Source: an archaeon (GTDB taxonomy: Archaea > Thermoproteota > Nitrososphaeria > Nitrososphaerales > Gagatemarchaeaceae). From it: a stretch of DNA of 64,000 nucleotides. Below are positions 17,833 through 26,485 of the stretch, one piece after another. Position 1 is the stretch's first letter. Each line of letters starts with the position of its first letter. The notes under the pieces were generated by a model. That model did no database searches, was not told where the DNA came from, and saw nothing but the letters and a program-made list of their open reading frames with translations. The stretch covers positions 868,001 through 932,000 of the forward strand of contig JAKASL010000001.1 of NCBI GenBank assembly GCA_021819035.1. Reading direction: 5' to 3'. The translations under genes were made by a program, and so were the position numbers.

Positions 17833-18897
17833 GTGCCTGTCCCTGATTTTTCCGCCAGGCCTCCGGCCGAGGAGGGGACGGGAGTCAGGCTGGAAGGGAT
17901 ATCGAAGCGGTTCGGAAAGTTCGCGGTATTCGACGGCATCGAACTCGAGGTCCACCCCGGGGAGCTCTTCTCCCTGGTGGGCCCGTCAGGGTCGGGGAAG
18001 ACGACCCTGCTCAGGATCATCGCGGGGCTCGAGGCCCAGGACTCGGGTCACGTCTACATCGGCGGGAAGAAGGTCGACTCCCTGGGCCCGGCAAAGAGGA
18101 ACGTGGGGATGGTCTTCCAGGACTACGCCCTCTACCCCAACAAGACGGTGATGGAGAACATAGCCTCACCGCTGATGGTGAAGGGGGCGAAGAGGGCTGA
18201 GGCCATCAAGGAGGCGGCGGAGATGGCCGCCCTCCTCGACATCGGGGAGACGGTCGACAGGAGGCCAGGGCAGATCTCGGGGGGGCAGCAGCAGAGGGTA
18301 GCGCTCGCCAGGGCCCTGGTGAAGAAGCCGGACGTCTTCCTCCTGGACGAGCCCTTCTCCAACCTCGACGCGCAGCTGAGGTTCTCGTCAAGGAAGTTCC
18401 TGAAGGACGTCCAGAGGAGGTTCGGGATAACCACGATCTACGTCACCCACGACCAGTCCGAGGCCCTCTCGATCTCGGACAGGGTCGCCGTCGTGGGGAA
18501 GGGGAGCGTCCACCAGGTGGGGACCCCGAAGGAGATCTACGCCTCCCCGGCCGACGAGTTCACCGCCACCTTCATCGGCAGCCCCCCGCTCAACGTCCTG
18601 ACAGTCACGGTCGCCGGGGGCGCGTCCTCGCCGCTCTTCATCCCCGTCGACGGCCTGAAGGACGGCGAATACCGCGTGGGGATAAGGCCGGAGAGCATCG
18701 CCCTCGGCTCCGGGCCCAACGGGGCGGAGGTCACGGCGCTGGAGTTCGCCGGGAGGGAGACCATCGTCTACCTGAAGGTCGGCGGGGTGGAGCTGAGGGG
18801 GGTGGTCCAGGACGCCGGGGGGCTGCAGATAGGCGGGAAGGCGAGGTTCGCCGTCCAGCCGGGGGCCGTCAGGGTCCTCGCCGGGGGGGAGCGGTGA
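17833..18897 (+). CDS. Sugar ABC transporter ATP-binding protein (MsmK/UgpC/MalK-like)
   Basis: A 354-residue ATPase of the carbohydrate-uptake class 1 family. It has Walker A GPSGSGKTT, Q-loop VFQDYALYPNKTV, signature ISGGQQQR, Walker B FLLDEPFSNLD, switch His in YVTHDQSEAL, and a C-terminal OB-like regulatory domain (from about residue 240, with YRVGIRPESIAL). GTG start at 17833, 6 nt after the binding-protein stop. It would energise the fused permease encoded next. Confidence 0.9.
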   Translation: MPVPDFSARPPAEEGTGVRLEGISKRFGKFAVFDGIELEVHPGELFSLVGPSGSGKTTLLRIIAGLEAQDSGHVYIGGKKVDSLGPAKRNVGMVFQDYALYPNKTVMENIASPLMVKGAKRAEAIKEAAEMAALLDIGETVDRRPGQISGGQQQRVALARALVKKPDVFLLDEPFSNLDAQLRFSSRKFLKDVQRRFGITTIYVTHDQSEALSISDRVAVVGKGSVHQVGTPKEIYASPADEFTATFIGSPPLNVLTVTVAGGASSPLFIPVDGLKDGEYRVGIRPESIALGSGPNGAEVTALEFAGRETIVYLKVGGVELRGVVQDAGGLQIGGKARFAVQPGAVRVLAGGER

Positions 18898-18901
18898 CCC
18901 C

Positions 18902-20641
18902 ATGTCCAGGCTAGGGGACGCCCTCGCCAGCAGGGTCTTCTACCTCCCGGCCGCCGCCTACCTTGTAGCCTTCGCCCTCGTCCCTCTCCTCTTGTCAGTG
19001 GCGCTGTCGGCCCCCAGCTCCGACCTCGGCTCCTACGTCAGGCTGTTCCAGCTGACCGACTTCCCTGAAGTGGTGTACAACACGCTGTTCTTCTCGCTGG
19101 GGACGGCCGTCGCCGCCCTCCTCGTCGGGACCGCCTTCGCCATCTTCGTCGACAGCCGCCGGCGCGGGAGGCGCGTCTTCTCGCTTGTGGCGTACCTCCC
19201 GTACATGATCCCCTTCACCGCCAGCGCCCTCATCTGGGCCACCCTGTTCAACCCCGGGTACGGCCCCATAGACCCGATCCTGAAGTCAGTCGGCCTCCCC
19301 ATCGTCGACTGGATGGGCCCGTCCCTGCAGCTCTACTCCCTCACCCTGGTCAGCGTCTGGACGGCCATCCCGCTCGCTTTCCTCATCGTCCTGGCGGGGC
19401 TGACGTCCGTCCCCAAGCAGGTGAAGGAGGCCGCCGGCGTCGACGGGATGGGGATGTGGGACTACTACTCCTCGGTGGCGCTCCCGCTGGCCAAGGGGGC
19501 CGTGGTCACCGCCTTCCTCATGACGATGATACTCGCCTTCGGCAACTTCGACCTACCGTTCATCCTCAGCGGGGCAGGGGGGGTCCCCCCGGCCACGATG
19601 GCTACCCTGGTGGTCTACGCCTACGCCGAGATGTTCTACGTGGGGCTCTCGTCCCAGGGGCTCGCCGCCGCCGTCTTCCTCGCCCTCATCGCGAGCATCC
19701 CGGGGCTCCTCCTCGTGAGGACCACCCTGGGCCGCCCCGGGGAGGGGAAGGCGCGACTCCGGGTCCCGCACCCCCGCCTCCCCAGGCTCCCTGAATCCCC
19801 GTTCAGGTACCTCATCTACGCGGTGGTCGCCCTCGTCTCCGTCTTCATCCTCTTCCCTGTCTACTGGATGTTCCTGGTCGCCTTCAGGCCGCAGGCGCTG
19901 GACTACCTGCTCCCCCCCGTGATCTACCCAACCAAGATAATCACGGGGGTCTTCCTCTCCACCGTCCGCCAGGCCACCCCTGAGATAATCACCACCTTCG
20001 CCGTGGCATGCGCCGTGACCGCCGTCACCGTCCTCCTGGCGGCCCCCGCGGCCTACACCATAGCGAGGGACGGGCGGAGGGCCCTCCTAGGGGTGATGAT
20101 CTACGTCTTCTCCCTCCCGTCCATAGTCTTCGTCTACGGGGCCTTCTACATCATCGCCAGCCTGAAGCTGCTGAACACCTGGGCCGCGCTGATACTCACC
20201 GAGCCCCTGTTCACCATCCCCTTCGTCGTCTGGACGATGTCCAACTTCTACAACTCGCTCCCGAGGCAGTACGAGGAGGCGGCCCTGGTCGACGGCTACT
20301 CGAGGGTCCGGGCGTTCTTCTCGGTGGTGATGCCCTTGGCGAGGCCCGGGCTGATAGCCGCCGGGATGGTCGCCTTCATCTTCTCCTGGCACCTCCTCCT
20401 CTTCCCCCTCGTCCTATCCCAGACCCCTTGGTCCTTCGGCTTCCCCCCCGTGGGGTCCAACACGGTCACCACCTTCGCCATCCTCTTCGACCCCGACAGC
20501 ACCGGGGGGACGCTGTCCAACAACGTCTGGACCCAGCTGGCGTCGTCCGGGATAATCCTCGCGATACCTGTCATCGTCCTCTCCCTGGTCGCACAGGGGT
20601 ACCTGCTGAAGGGGCTCTACTCAGGCGGGACCAAAGGGTAG
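18902..20641 (+). CDS. Fused sugar ABC transporter permease (MalF-like plus MalG-like)
   Basis: A single 579-residue protein that carries both permease subunits of a carbohydrate ABC transporter. The first half (about 1-275) has six helices and the EAA loop KEAAGVDGMGMWDYYSSVAL. A Pro/Arg-rich linker (about 280-300) leads to the second half (about 300-575), which has the EAA loop YEEAALVDGYSRVRAFFSVV and ends in a MalG-like helix. In most organisms these are two genes; here a single chain would form the channel with a homodimer of the upstream ATPase. The ATG at 18902 lies 4 nt after the ATPase stop. The 3' end overlaps the convergent kinase gene by 25 nt. Confidence 0.9.
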   Translation: MSRLGDALASRVFYLPAAAYLVAFALVPLLLSVALSAPSSDLGSYVRLFQLTDFPEVVYNTLFFSLGTAVAALLVGTAFAIFVDSRRRGRRVFSLVAYLPYMIPFTASALIWATLFNPGYGPIDPILKSVGLPIVDWMGPSLQLYSLTLVSVWTAIPLAFLIVLAGLTSVPKQVKEAAGVDGMGMWDYYSSVALPLAKGAVVTAFLMTMILAFGNFDLPFILSGAGGVPPATMATLVVYAYAEMFYVGLSSQGLAAAVFLALIASIPGLLLVRTTLGRPGEGKARLRVPHPRLPRLPESPFRYLIYAVVALVSVFILFPVYWMFLVAFRPQALDYLLPPVIYPTKIITGVFLSTVRQATPEIITTFAVACAVTAVTVLLAAPAAYTIARDGRRALLGVMIYVFSLPSIVFVYGAFYIIASLKLLNTWAALILTEPLFTIPFVVWTMSNFYNSLPRQYEEAALVDGYSRVRAFFSVVMPLARPGLIAAGMVAFIFSWHLLLFPLVLSQTPWSFGFPPVGSNTVTTFAILFDPDSTGGTLSNNVWTQLASSGIILAIPVIVLSLVAQGYLLKGLYSGGTKG

Positions 20642-21126
20642 GCCAGGGACCTCAGCACGAGCTCCGCAGCCTCCTCCGGTCCCAGCCTCGCGGTGTCCAC
20701 CTCGACTGCGCCGGGGGGGTCCTCGAACGCCGACGCTATCCCAAGCAGCCTCTCCGTGGGGACCGCCTTCTCCCTGCCTGTGTTCCTCCTCAGAGCCGTC
20801 TGCTGGTCGCAGACCGTGCGGACGAACGTGACGCTGCCGTAGTGCCCCTCCAGGGCGGACACGGCGGATTCCCTGCGCGCCCCCGTCCTGAACGTCCCGT
20901 CGAGGACGACGTCGTATCCCGCGTCCAGGGCCGCCCTCGCCACCGCCAGGCAGGCCCCGTAGACGAACTCAGACTCCTCGGGTGAGTAGTCCGGGTTGGC
21001 TATGGCCCCCCTCACCGCGTCGGTCTGGAGGTGGACCGCTCGGCCGCTGCGCGCCGCGACCAACCGGGCGAGGGTCGACTTCCCGCTCCCCGGGACGCCG
21101 CAGATTATCACCAGCCTGCCGGGCAC
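20617..21126 (-). CDS. Small P-loop kinase / AAA-type ATPase of unknown substrate
   Basis: A 169-residue protein with an N-terminal Walker A (ICGVPGSGKSTLAR), an Asp in HLQTDAVR, and VVLDGTFRTGARR resembling the substrate/Walker B region of gluconate kinase-like and Zeta-toxin-like small kinases. It probably phosphorylates a small metabolite, but the sequence does not say which. GTG start at 21126, with a TATA-like gtttttaacg on the minus strand about 26 nt upstream, inside the end of the EamA gene. Lying against a sugar transporter, a sugar or sugar-acid kinase role is conceivable. Confidence 0.72.
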   Translation of the reverse strand: MPGRLVIICGVPGSGKSTLARLVAARSGRAVHLQTDAVRGAIANPDYSPEESEFVYGACLAVARAALDAGYDVVLDGTFRTGARRESAVSALEGHYGSVTFVRTVCDQQTALRRNTGREKAVPTERLLGIASAFEDPPGAVEVDTARLGPEEAAELVLRSLAYPLVPPE

Positions 21127-21150
21127 GGACTCCCCTTCCTCCTCCGGGCG

Positions 21151-22059
21151 TTAAAAACCTGGGCCGCGCGCCTGCTTCTTCCCTCTCAGCTGCACTACGG
21201 CCACCCCGGCGACGACAAGGGCGATGCCGACGGCCATCAGGGGGGTGACGGCCTCCCCCAGGAAGGCGAGGGCGAAGAGGGCTATCTCCACCGTCATCAG
21301 GTCTTGGAGGACGGTCAGCTCGTAGGGGGGTATCGCCTCCAGCGCCCGGTTCCACAGGAGGAAGGCGAAGGCGGTGTTCGCCAGGGCCAGCCACGCCACC
21401 GCTTCCACCCCGGCGGTGCCGATGGGGGCGTACTCCCCGGACGCGGCCGTCAGGGCAGCCATCCCAGCCACCCCCACCCCCATGGTGGCTGTGGTCAGCC
21501 CGAGGGGGCTCATCCCGCCGGACCTCTGCACCCCTCTGACAGCGAAGAGGTACACCGCCCAGCCTAACCCCGACGCGACAACCACCAGCACCCCGAACCA
21601 CTGGCCTCCCCAGCTCAGCCTCTCGCTGAAGTAGGCCCAGGCGCCTGCGAGCGCCACCCCCATCCCGAGCAGCTGGGCCGCCGACACACTCTCTCCCAGG
21701 GCGGCCATCCCTATCATCAGCACGAACAGCGGGTTGAAGTCGAGGATGAGGCTGGTGGTGACCGCCGGGAGATAGTAGAGCCCGACGTACTGGAACCCCT
21801 GCGCGACGGTGTACCCCGCCAGCCCTGCCACAGCCAGCAGGCCGAGGGACCTCCTGCCGGGGGCCGGGCCGAAGGCGCGCCGGGGCCCGGTCGCGACGGT
21901 CAGCGCCAGCAGCACGGAGAAGGCGAGGGCGTACCTGAGCGTCGCGAAGTAGAGAGGGGGGATCTCCTGCAGCCCCTCCTTGATCAGGACGTAGGACGAC
22001 GACCAGAGCACCGTCACCAGGAGCGCCCCCGCGTACGCCCACCCCCTCCGCCCCGGCAT
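21151..22059 (-). CDS. EamA/DMT-superfamily transporter
   Basis: A 302-residue membrane protein with ten hydrophobic segments in two repeated EamA halves (about 8-150 and 160-300). Typical phrases are LLVTVLWSSSYVLIKEGL at the start and an FLGEAVTPLMAVGIALVVAGV end. Such proteins export or exchange amino acids, nucleotide sugars or other metabolites. The ATG at 22059 is chosen because a ttataac TATA box on the minus strand (22090-22097) is about 30 nt upstream; the longer open frame to 22497 overlaps the divergent gene and is not membrane-like. Confidence 0.85.
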   Translation of the reverse strand: MPGRRGWAYAGALLVTVLWSSSYVLIKEGLQEIPPLYFATLRYALAFSVLLALTVATGPRRAFGPAPGRRSLGLLAVAGLAGYTVAQGFQYVGLYYLPAVTTSLILDFNPLFVLMIGMAALGESVSAAQLLGMGVALAGAWAYFSERLSWGGQWFGVLVVVASGLGWAVYLFAVRGVQRSGGMSPLGLTTATMGVGVAGMAALTAASGEYAPIGTAGVEAVAWLALANTAFAFLLWNRALEAIPPYELTVLQDLMTVEIALFALAFLGEAVTPLMAVGIALVVAGVAVVQLRGKKQARGPGF

Positions 22060-22089
22060 CTGCAACGGGGCGGCCTGCTCCGGCAGGGC

Positions 22090-22117
22090 GTTATAACGGC
22101 CACAAAACCACTTAACC
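22090..22117. promoter_or_regulatory. Divergent promoter pair
   Basis: Two TATA-like elements lie back to back: cgttataac (minus strand, for the EamA gene at 22059) and acttaacc at 22110-22117 (plus strand, about 31 nt before the TTG/ATG of the FtsX-like gene at 22145/22148). Confidence 0.5.
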
Positions 22118-22144
22118 CGTCCCGTCCCCGACCCGAGCCTGGGC

Positions 22145-22714
22145 TTGATGAGCATCCGCCTCTCCGTCGGGCGCCCCCGCTCCTTCGTGGCGAGGATGCT
22201 GGCGCTGTCCTCCCTGGTCGCCCTCCTGGCCGGGTCGCAGGCCCTCGGAGGGCTGGTCGCCCAGGCGGCCCCGCCGGCGGGGGGCCCTGGGGCCCTCTTG
22301 GTGTCTTCGTTCCTCGGCGAGGTGGGGTCCCTGCTCGCCGCCTGGCTGGTCCCGGCGTGGGCGCTCACCGCCGCGGCCGCGTTCGCCGTCTCGGCAGGCT
22401 CGTCCAGGGAGTTCGCCGCTACCCGGCGGCTCCTCTCGACCCTGGGGGCGCCGGCGGGGGCGACAGCGAGGCTGCTGGCCCTGAGGACGGCCCTCATCGC
22501 CGCGCTGTCGCTCGTCCTCGGGGTCGCCCTGGGGGTGGTCGCAGCCCAGGTGGCTTTCCGGGGGGCCGCCGTCCTGGCGGGGGCGCCCTACTACGTCCCC
22601 GAACTCACCCCGGGGTCGCTCGGGGCCACGTCACTGATGGCCGCGTCCGCGGTCTTCCTGGGGGCGGGTGGGGCGTCGCTGGCATCCAGGCGCAGGGGGC
22701 GGTCTGCACGCTGA
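22145..22714 (+). CDS. FtsX/MacB-like ABC permease, short subunit
   Basis: A 189-residue membrane protein with one N-terminal helix and three helices in an FtsX-like pattern, including the RRLLSTLGAPAGATARLLALR segment that resembles the cytoplasmic coupling helix of FtsX-family permeases. It lacks the large extracellular domain. Start is TTG at 22145 or ATG at 22148. It is directly coupled to the next, longer permease by a CTGA overlap, so the pair may form a heterodimeric transporter or lipoprotein/peptide exporter. No ATPase is adjacent; the LolD-like ATPase at 29.6 kb is a possible partner. Confidence 0.6.
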   Translation: MMSIRLSVGRPRSFVARMLALSSLVALLAGSQALGGLVAQAAPPAGGPGALLVSSFLGEVGSLLAAWLVPAWALTAAAAFAVSAGSSREFAATRRLLSTLGAPAGATARLLALRTALIAALSLVLGVALGVVAAQVAFRGAAVLAGAPYYVPELTPGSLGATSLMAASAVFLGAGGASLASRRRGRSAR

Positions 22715-23871
22715 GGCGCGTCACAAGGTGGAGGGACCTCGGGGGGCTCCTCGCCGTCGTCCTGCTCCTCTCCGTGGTGATGTCGACGACCACGTTCATC
22801 CTCTCCGGCTCGTCGGGCGCCTTCCTCGCGGCCCCGGGGGCCGGGAAGGACGTGGTGGTGATCTCCGGGGGAGGGAAGGTCCCGGAGACCGGGGCCGTGG
22901 ACCTCACGCAGGTGATGAACGCCGCCTCGGTCCCCGGGGTCCTGGCGCACAGCGCCGAGGTGTACGCGCCCGTGGAGTCGGGGGGGAGCGTCGCGGTGGT
23001 CCTCGGGGTCGACTACGCCGACTTCTCAGCGATGCAGCCGACCGCCCTGGTCTCCGGGAGCGCGTCAGCCTTCGGGAACGGGACCGCCCTGGTGGGGGAG
23101 GCCCTGGCCAGCAGGGGCGGGGTGAAGGTCGGGGAGGAGATCGTCGTCTCGGGGATACTGGCGAACTCGTCGGCGACCCTCCGCGTGGTGGGCATAGTGT
23201 CCGCCGGCCCCCCCTTCGACTCCGAGGTGCTCACGACCCTCTCGACCGCCCGGGCGCTCAGGGGCCTCTCCGCCGACCAGGCGACCTTCCTCAGGCTGAG
23301 GGTCGACCCTGCGGTGTTCAGCGAGTCTGCCATGCTGAAGTCCATCGGCGCCGGCCGTCAGGGGGGCGGGACGCCTTCCAACCCCTACGTCCAGCAGCTC
23401 GGGCTGGCCCCGTACTCGCTCCTTGTGTCCCTGGCTCCCCAGGGGGGCCCTCCGTCCCTGTCGGCGGAGCTGGCCGGGGGGTCGGGGCTGGTCCGGTCCC
23501 TCCTGGAGTCCCTCGGCGCGGTCGTCCTCGCGGCGTCCCTCATGGCCGTCTACTTCGCCACCTCCAACTGGCTGGAGGGGACAGCGCCCACGGAGAGGAC
23601 CCTCGCCGCCCTCGGGATGGGGGCGGGGAGGCGGCTCGCCTGGCTAGCCGGCGCGTCCGTCCCTCTGGCGGCCCTCTGCGGGGCCCTGGGGTACGCCGCC
23701 GCCTTCTGGGGGGTCGGGACCCTCTCGTCTGCGGGGGTGCTCAGCTTCTTCTTCCAGCCCCTCCTGGTCGCGCCGACCCTGGAGGGCGCCGCCGTCTCCG
23801 TCCTCGGCCCGGCGCTTGCTGTCTTCGCGTCCCTGGCGTTCGCGTTTCGCGGCGAGGGGCCGCGGCTCTGA
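22711..23871 (+). CDS. FtsX/MacB-like ABC permease with extracellular domain, apparent CTG start
   Basis: About 386 residues. One helix near the N-terminus (GGLLAVVLLLSVVMSTTTFIL) is followed by a large extracellular MacB-PCD-like domain (about 35-235) and then three C-terminal helices with the coupling segment RTLAALGMGAGRRLAWLAG. No ATG, GTG or TTG lies in frame near the start. The nearest downstream one (GTG 22774) would remove the basic segment and half the first helix. The CTG at 22711 overlaps the preceding stop as CTGA, mirroring ATGA, GTGA and TTGA junctions elsewhere here, so I propose it as the start. Partner of the preceding permease. Confidence 0.65.
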   Translation: MRRVTRWRDLGGLLAVVLLLSVVMSTTTFILSGSSGAFLAAPGAGKDVVVISGGGKVPETGAVDLTQVMNAASVPGVLAHSAEVYAPVESGGSVAVVLGVDYADFSAMQPTALVSGSASAFGNGTALVGEALASRGGVKVGEEIVVSGILANSSATLRVVGIVSAGPPFDSEVLTTLSTARALRGLSADQATFLRLRVDPAVFSESAMLKSIGAGRQGGGTPSNPYVQQLGLAPYSLLVSLAPQGGPPSLSAELAGGSGLVRSLLESLGAVVLAASLMAVYFATSNWLEGTAPTERTLAALGMGAGRRLAWLAGASVPLAALCGALGYAAAFWGVGTLSSAGVLSFFFQPLLVAPTLEGAAVSVLGPALAVFASLAFAFRGEGPRL

Positions 23872-24013
23872 CCGCGCGGGGTACAGGAAGCTGCCGCGCG
23901 ACCCGGGCGCGAGCGATTGTCTTTCCCGACGTGTACGGAACGCCGCGCGCGAGCAGGGCGGCAGCCATGGACTAGACGTAATAACGACCCCGACGCCGCT
24001 GTAGGGGAGACCA

Positions 24014-24793
24014 ATGGAGAAAAGGAAAGACGTCATAGTCTCCATTAGGGAGAAGGGGCAGAAGCTCTACCTGGTGGGGCTCGAGGTCCGCCACGAGGTG
24101 GGCGCCATCGCCAACCTGGCGAACATCCTCGAGAAGGGGCGGTTCAGCATCGTGTCAGGGTTCGTCTCGTCGCCGGGGGAGGACGGCTATGGCAGGTGCA
24201 GCTTCTTCGTCCAGGCGACGGAGGGGAGGCCGTCGGCCGCGGCCCTGGCTAAGATGCTCGAGGGGTCCAAGTACGCCCGCGCGGTCGAGGTGGCCGAGGC
24301 GCACAAGGGGCTGATAACCGACGGGATGAACTTCCCCCTGGCCTGGAACTCGGGGGACCGTGGGATCATGCTCCGGACGCACTTCTTCTCCGTCATGGAG
24401 GAGGGGATCCGCGACATCCTGGGGACCGGGGGGGACGTCCTGCTCTACCAGCTCGGATACCACCACGGAGCGCCCACCTGGCGAGACCTCCTGAGCGGCT
24501 ACCACGTGGAGGACGCCGAGGACCTCCAGGTGGCCCTGGGGTACTACAACGCGACAGGGTGGGGGCGCCCCGAGGTGGTGTCCTTCGACCTGGAGGGGAA
24601 GAAGTCGGCGGTGGAAATATGGGACAACTTCGAGTGCCTGTCGAAGCCGGCGAAGCTACCTGCGGGGAGCAACTTCTTCCGCGGGCACCTCGCAGGGATG
24701 TTCGAGAGCGTCTACAATGCCAGGGTCAAGGTGGTCGAGACGAAGTGCGTCTCTACCGGTTCGGACCGCTGCGAGTTCGCCGTCACCGCCTGA
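24014..24793 (+). CDS. ACT-V4R ligand-sensing protein, copy 1
   Basis: A 259-residue soluble protein. Residues about 18-95 have the beta-alpha-beta-beta-alpha-beta look of an ACT-like domain (YLVGLEVRHEVGAIANLANI). The rest is a V4R (4-vinyl reductase) domain, whose end FFRGHLAGMFESVY, then CVSTGSDRCEF, keeps the two Cys typical of ligand- or metal-binding V4R domains. No DNA-binding or catalytic domain is present, so it is likely a small-molecule sensor working through protein partners. A TATA-like gtaataacg at 23978 is about 32 nt upstream. It is the first of four paralogues in the window. Confidence 0.8.
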   Translation: MEKRKDVIVSIREKGQKLYLVGLEVRHEVGAIANLANILEKGRFSIVSGFVSSPGEDGYGRCSFFVQATEGRPSAAALAKMLEGSKYARAVEVAEAHKGLITDGMNFPLAWNSGDRGIMLRTHFFSVMEEGIRDILGTGGDVLLYQLGYHHGAPTWRDLLSGYHVEDAEDLQVALGYYNATGWGRPEVVSFDLEGKKSAVEIWDNFECLSKPAKLPAGSNFFRGHLAGMFESVYNARVKVVETKCVSTGSDRCEFAVTA

Positions 24794-24838
24794 GGCCATG
24801 TTGAAATCCTCCCCCGCCCCGGCCAGGGCAGAGCCAGA

Positions 24839-26446
24839 GTGAGCCAGAGGCAGGGCGTCTACTTAGCTGCGGCGATCGTCCTGGTCGCCTTCGCCCTGAG
24901 GGCGTCCCCCTACCTGGCGAGCGGTGTCCCCTACCACACGGACACCTACCCTCAGCTGGCCAACGCCCGCAACCTCGTCGCTTCGACCCCCGTCCCTCTG
25001 GGCCCGGGGAACGGGTTCGGTCCGTACAACATACTCTGGCCCGCCGACACGCTGTTCTACGCCGTCTCCTCCGTCCTCCTCGGCCTGCCGCCCTTCTCGC
25101 TGATGCCCCTCCTCGGGCCCCTGGTCACGAGCCTGATGGCGGTCGTCTTCTTCGCTCTCCTCCGGTCCTTCGGGATCGGGACCCGGGCCTCCGCAGCGGC
25201 GACGCTCTTCTTCGCAGTGGCGGGGGGGACGGTCATGATCTCGGCCGGCGTCACCAAGGAGGGGTTCGCCCTCCCCCTGATGGTCCTCGTGGTCCTCCTG
25301 ATGAACATCTGGCTGAAGAGAGGGAAGAAGGGGGCCCTGGCCCTCTCCGCCTTCGCCTTCGGCGCCCTCCTCGCGGCCCACAGCCTCGCCAGCGTGGTAG
25401 GCCTCCTCCTCTGCTGCTACCTCGCGATGGCCTACGCCCTGTCCCCCGGGGGGCGCGCCAGGGTGGGGTGGGCCTCTGCCGTCCTCGCCCTCTACTCCGT
25501 CGCCGCTTACCTGTACTTCTACGTCCACGCTGTGACCAGCCTCCCCTACGACCTGACCCCCTCCGACGTCATCGCCGTCTTCGCCTACGAGGCCCTGCTC
25601 ACCGCGCCTGTCTGGGTCGCAGGCGCGTTCAGGCTCGACGTGCACAGGTGGACCTCAGCCTGGCTTGCCGTCCTTTCGCTCGGGGTGGCGGGGCTCTTCG
25701 CATCCGCCCTCGCCTTCCACACCCTGCTCGACTCCCCCGTCGCCTCCCCCTACGTCCTCGCCCTGCTCCTCCCCTACGTCGCCGTCGCCCTCCTCTCCGC
25801 GGCCGGGATGCTGTCGGCAAGGGGGACCGCATACTCGAGGGGGGCGGTCTTCGCGTCCCTCTGGGCCCTGGGGGTGCTCGGGCTGGTGGGGTTCTCAGCC
25901 TTCGCGACCCCGGGGGCGGTGGGGACCACCCTGAGGATACTCGACTTCGTCTATCCGGGGGCCGCGGTCCTAGCGGCCCTCGCCCTCGCGAAGATGATGG
26001 GGGGACGGGGGTGGACCGCCGCCGCCGGCTTCGCCGCCGTCGCCCTGATCGTCGCGGGGTCGGCGTACGTCGTCCCCTACTCCGCCTACTGGTCGGGCCC
26101 CCTCGGGGGGAGCCAGCGCGTCTACACCCCTGCCGAGGTCTCCGCCCTGGTCTGGGCGGGGAGGTCCCCCCCCGGGCAGCAGATATACGCCGACGCCAGG
26201 TACGGCTACCTCTCCTCCTACTACGGCGGGAACGTCAGCTCCGGCCCCGGCTTCCTCTACCTCGCCGGGGCGCACCCCCTCAGCCGCGGCTGTCTGATAC
26301 TGGACAACCTCATCGGGGAGATAGGCTACGTCGGGGGGACCTACGGCCACCCGGTCAACATGACCTTGGTGGCAGGGCTCCCCGCGCAGACCTCCCTCCA
26401 GCGGGTGTACGCGGACGGCCAGGACTCGACCTACTGCAGCCTCTAG
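24839..26446 (+). CDS. Polytopic membrane protein, probable GT-C glycosyltransferase-like
   Basis: A 535-residue protein with about twelve hydrophobic helices and a C-terminal extracellular part of about 100 residues. The first extracellular loop has ASGVPYHTDTYPQLANARNL, with an acidic position (HTD) where GT-C enzymes keep their catalytic Asp. The C-terminal ADARYGYLSSYYGGNVSSG stretch resembles the soluble tail of oligosaccharyl- and mannosyl-transferase-like proteins. Function is not certain; surface glycan synthesis fits the adjacent GT2 gene. GTG start at 24839, about 46 nt after the ACT-V4R gene. Confidence 0.65.
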   Translation: MSQRQGVYLAAAIVLVAFALRASPYLASGVPYHTDTYPQLANARNLVASTPVPLGPGNGFGPYNILWPADTLFYAVSSVLLGLPPFSLMPLLGPLVTSLMAVVFFALLRSFGIGTRASAAATLFFAVAGGTVMISAGVTKEGFALPLMVLVVLLMNIWLKRGKKGALALSAFAFGALLAAHSLASVVGLLLCCYLAMAYALSPGGRARVGWASAVLALYSVAAYLYFYVHAVTSLPYDLTPSDVIAVFAYEALLTAPVWVAGAFRLDVHRWTSAWLAVLSLGVAGLFASALAFHTLLDSPVASPYVLALLLPYVAVALLSAAGMLSARGTAYSRGAVFASLWALGVLGLVGFSAFATPGAVGTTLRILDFVYPGAAVLAALALAKMMGGRGWTAAAGFAAVALIVAGSAYVVPYSAYWSGPLGGSQRVYTPAEVSALVWAGRSPPGQQIYADARYGYLSSYYGGNVSSGPGFLYLAGAHPLSRGCLILDNLIGEIGYVGGTYGHPVNMTLVAGLPAQTSLQRVYADGQDSTYCSL

Positions 26447-26485
26447 CCCCCTGCGAACGTAGAAGAATCCCGCCCCGGCCGGGGG

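Noticed and set aside
22668-23975. 435-codon plus-strand frame overlapping the FtsX-like gene
   Set aside because: Gly/Arg-rich frame shift product; the FtsX-like frame has helices and a defined extracellular domain.
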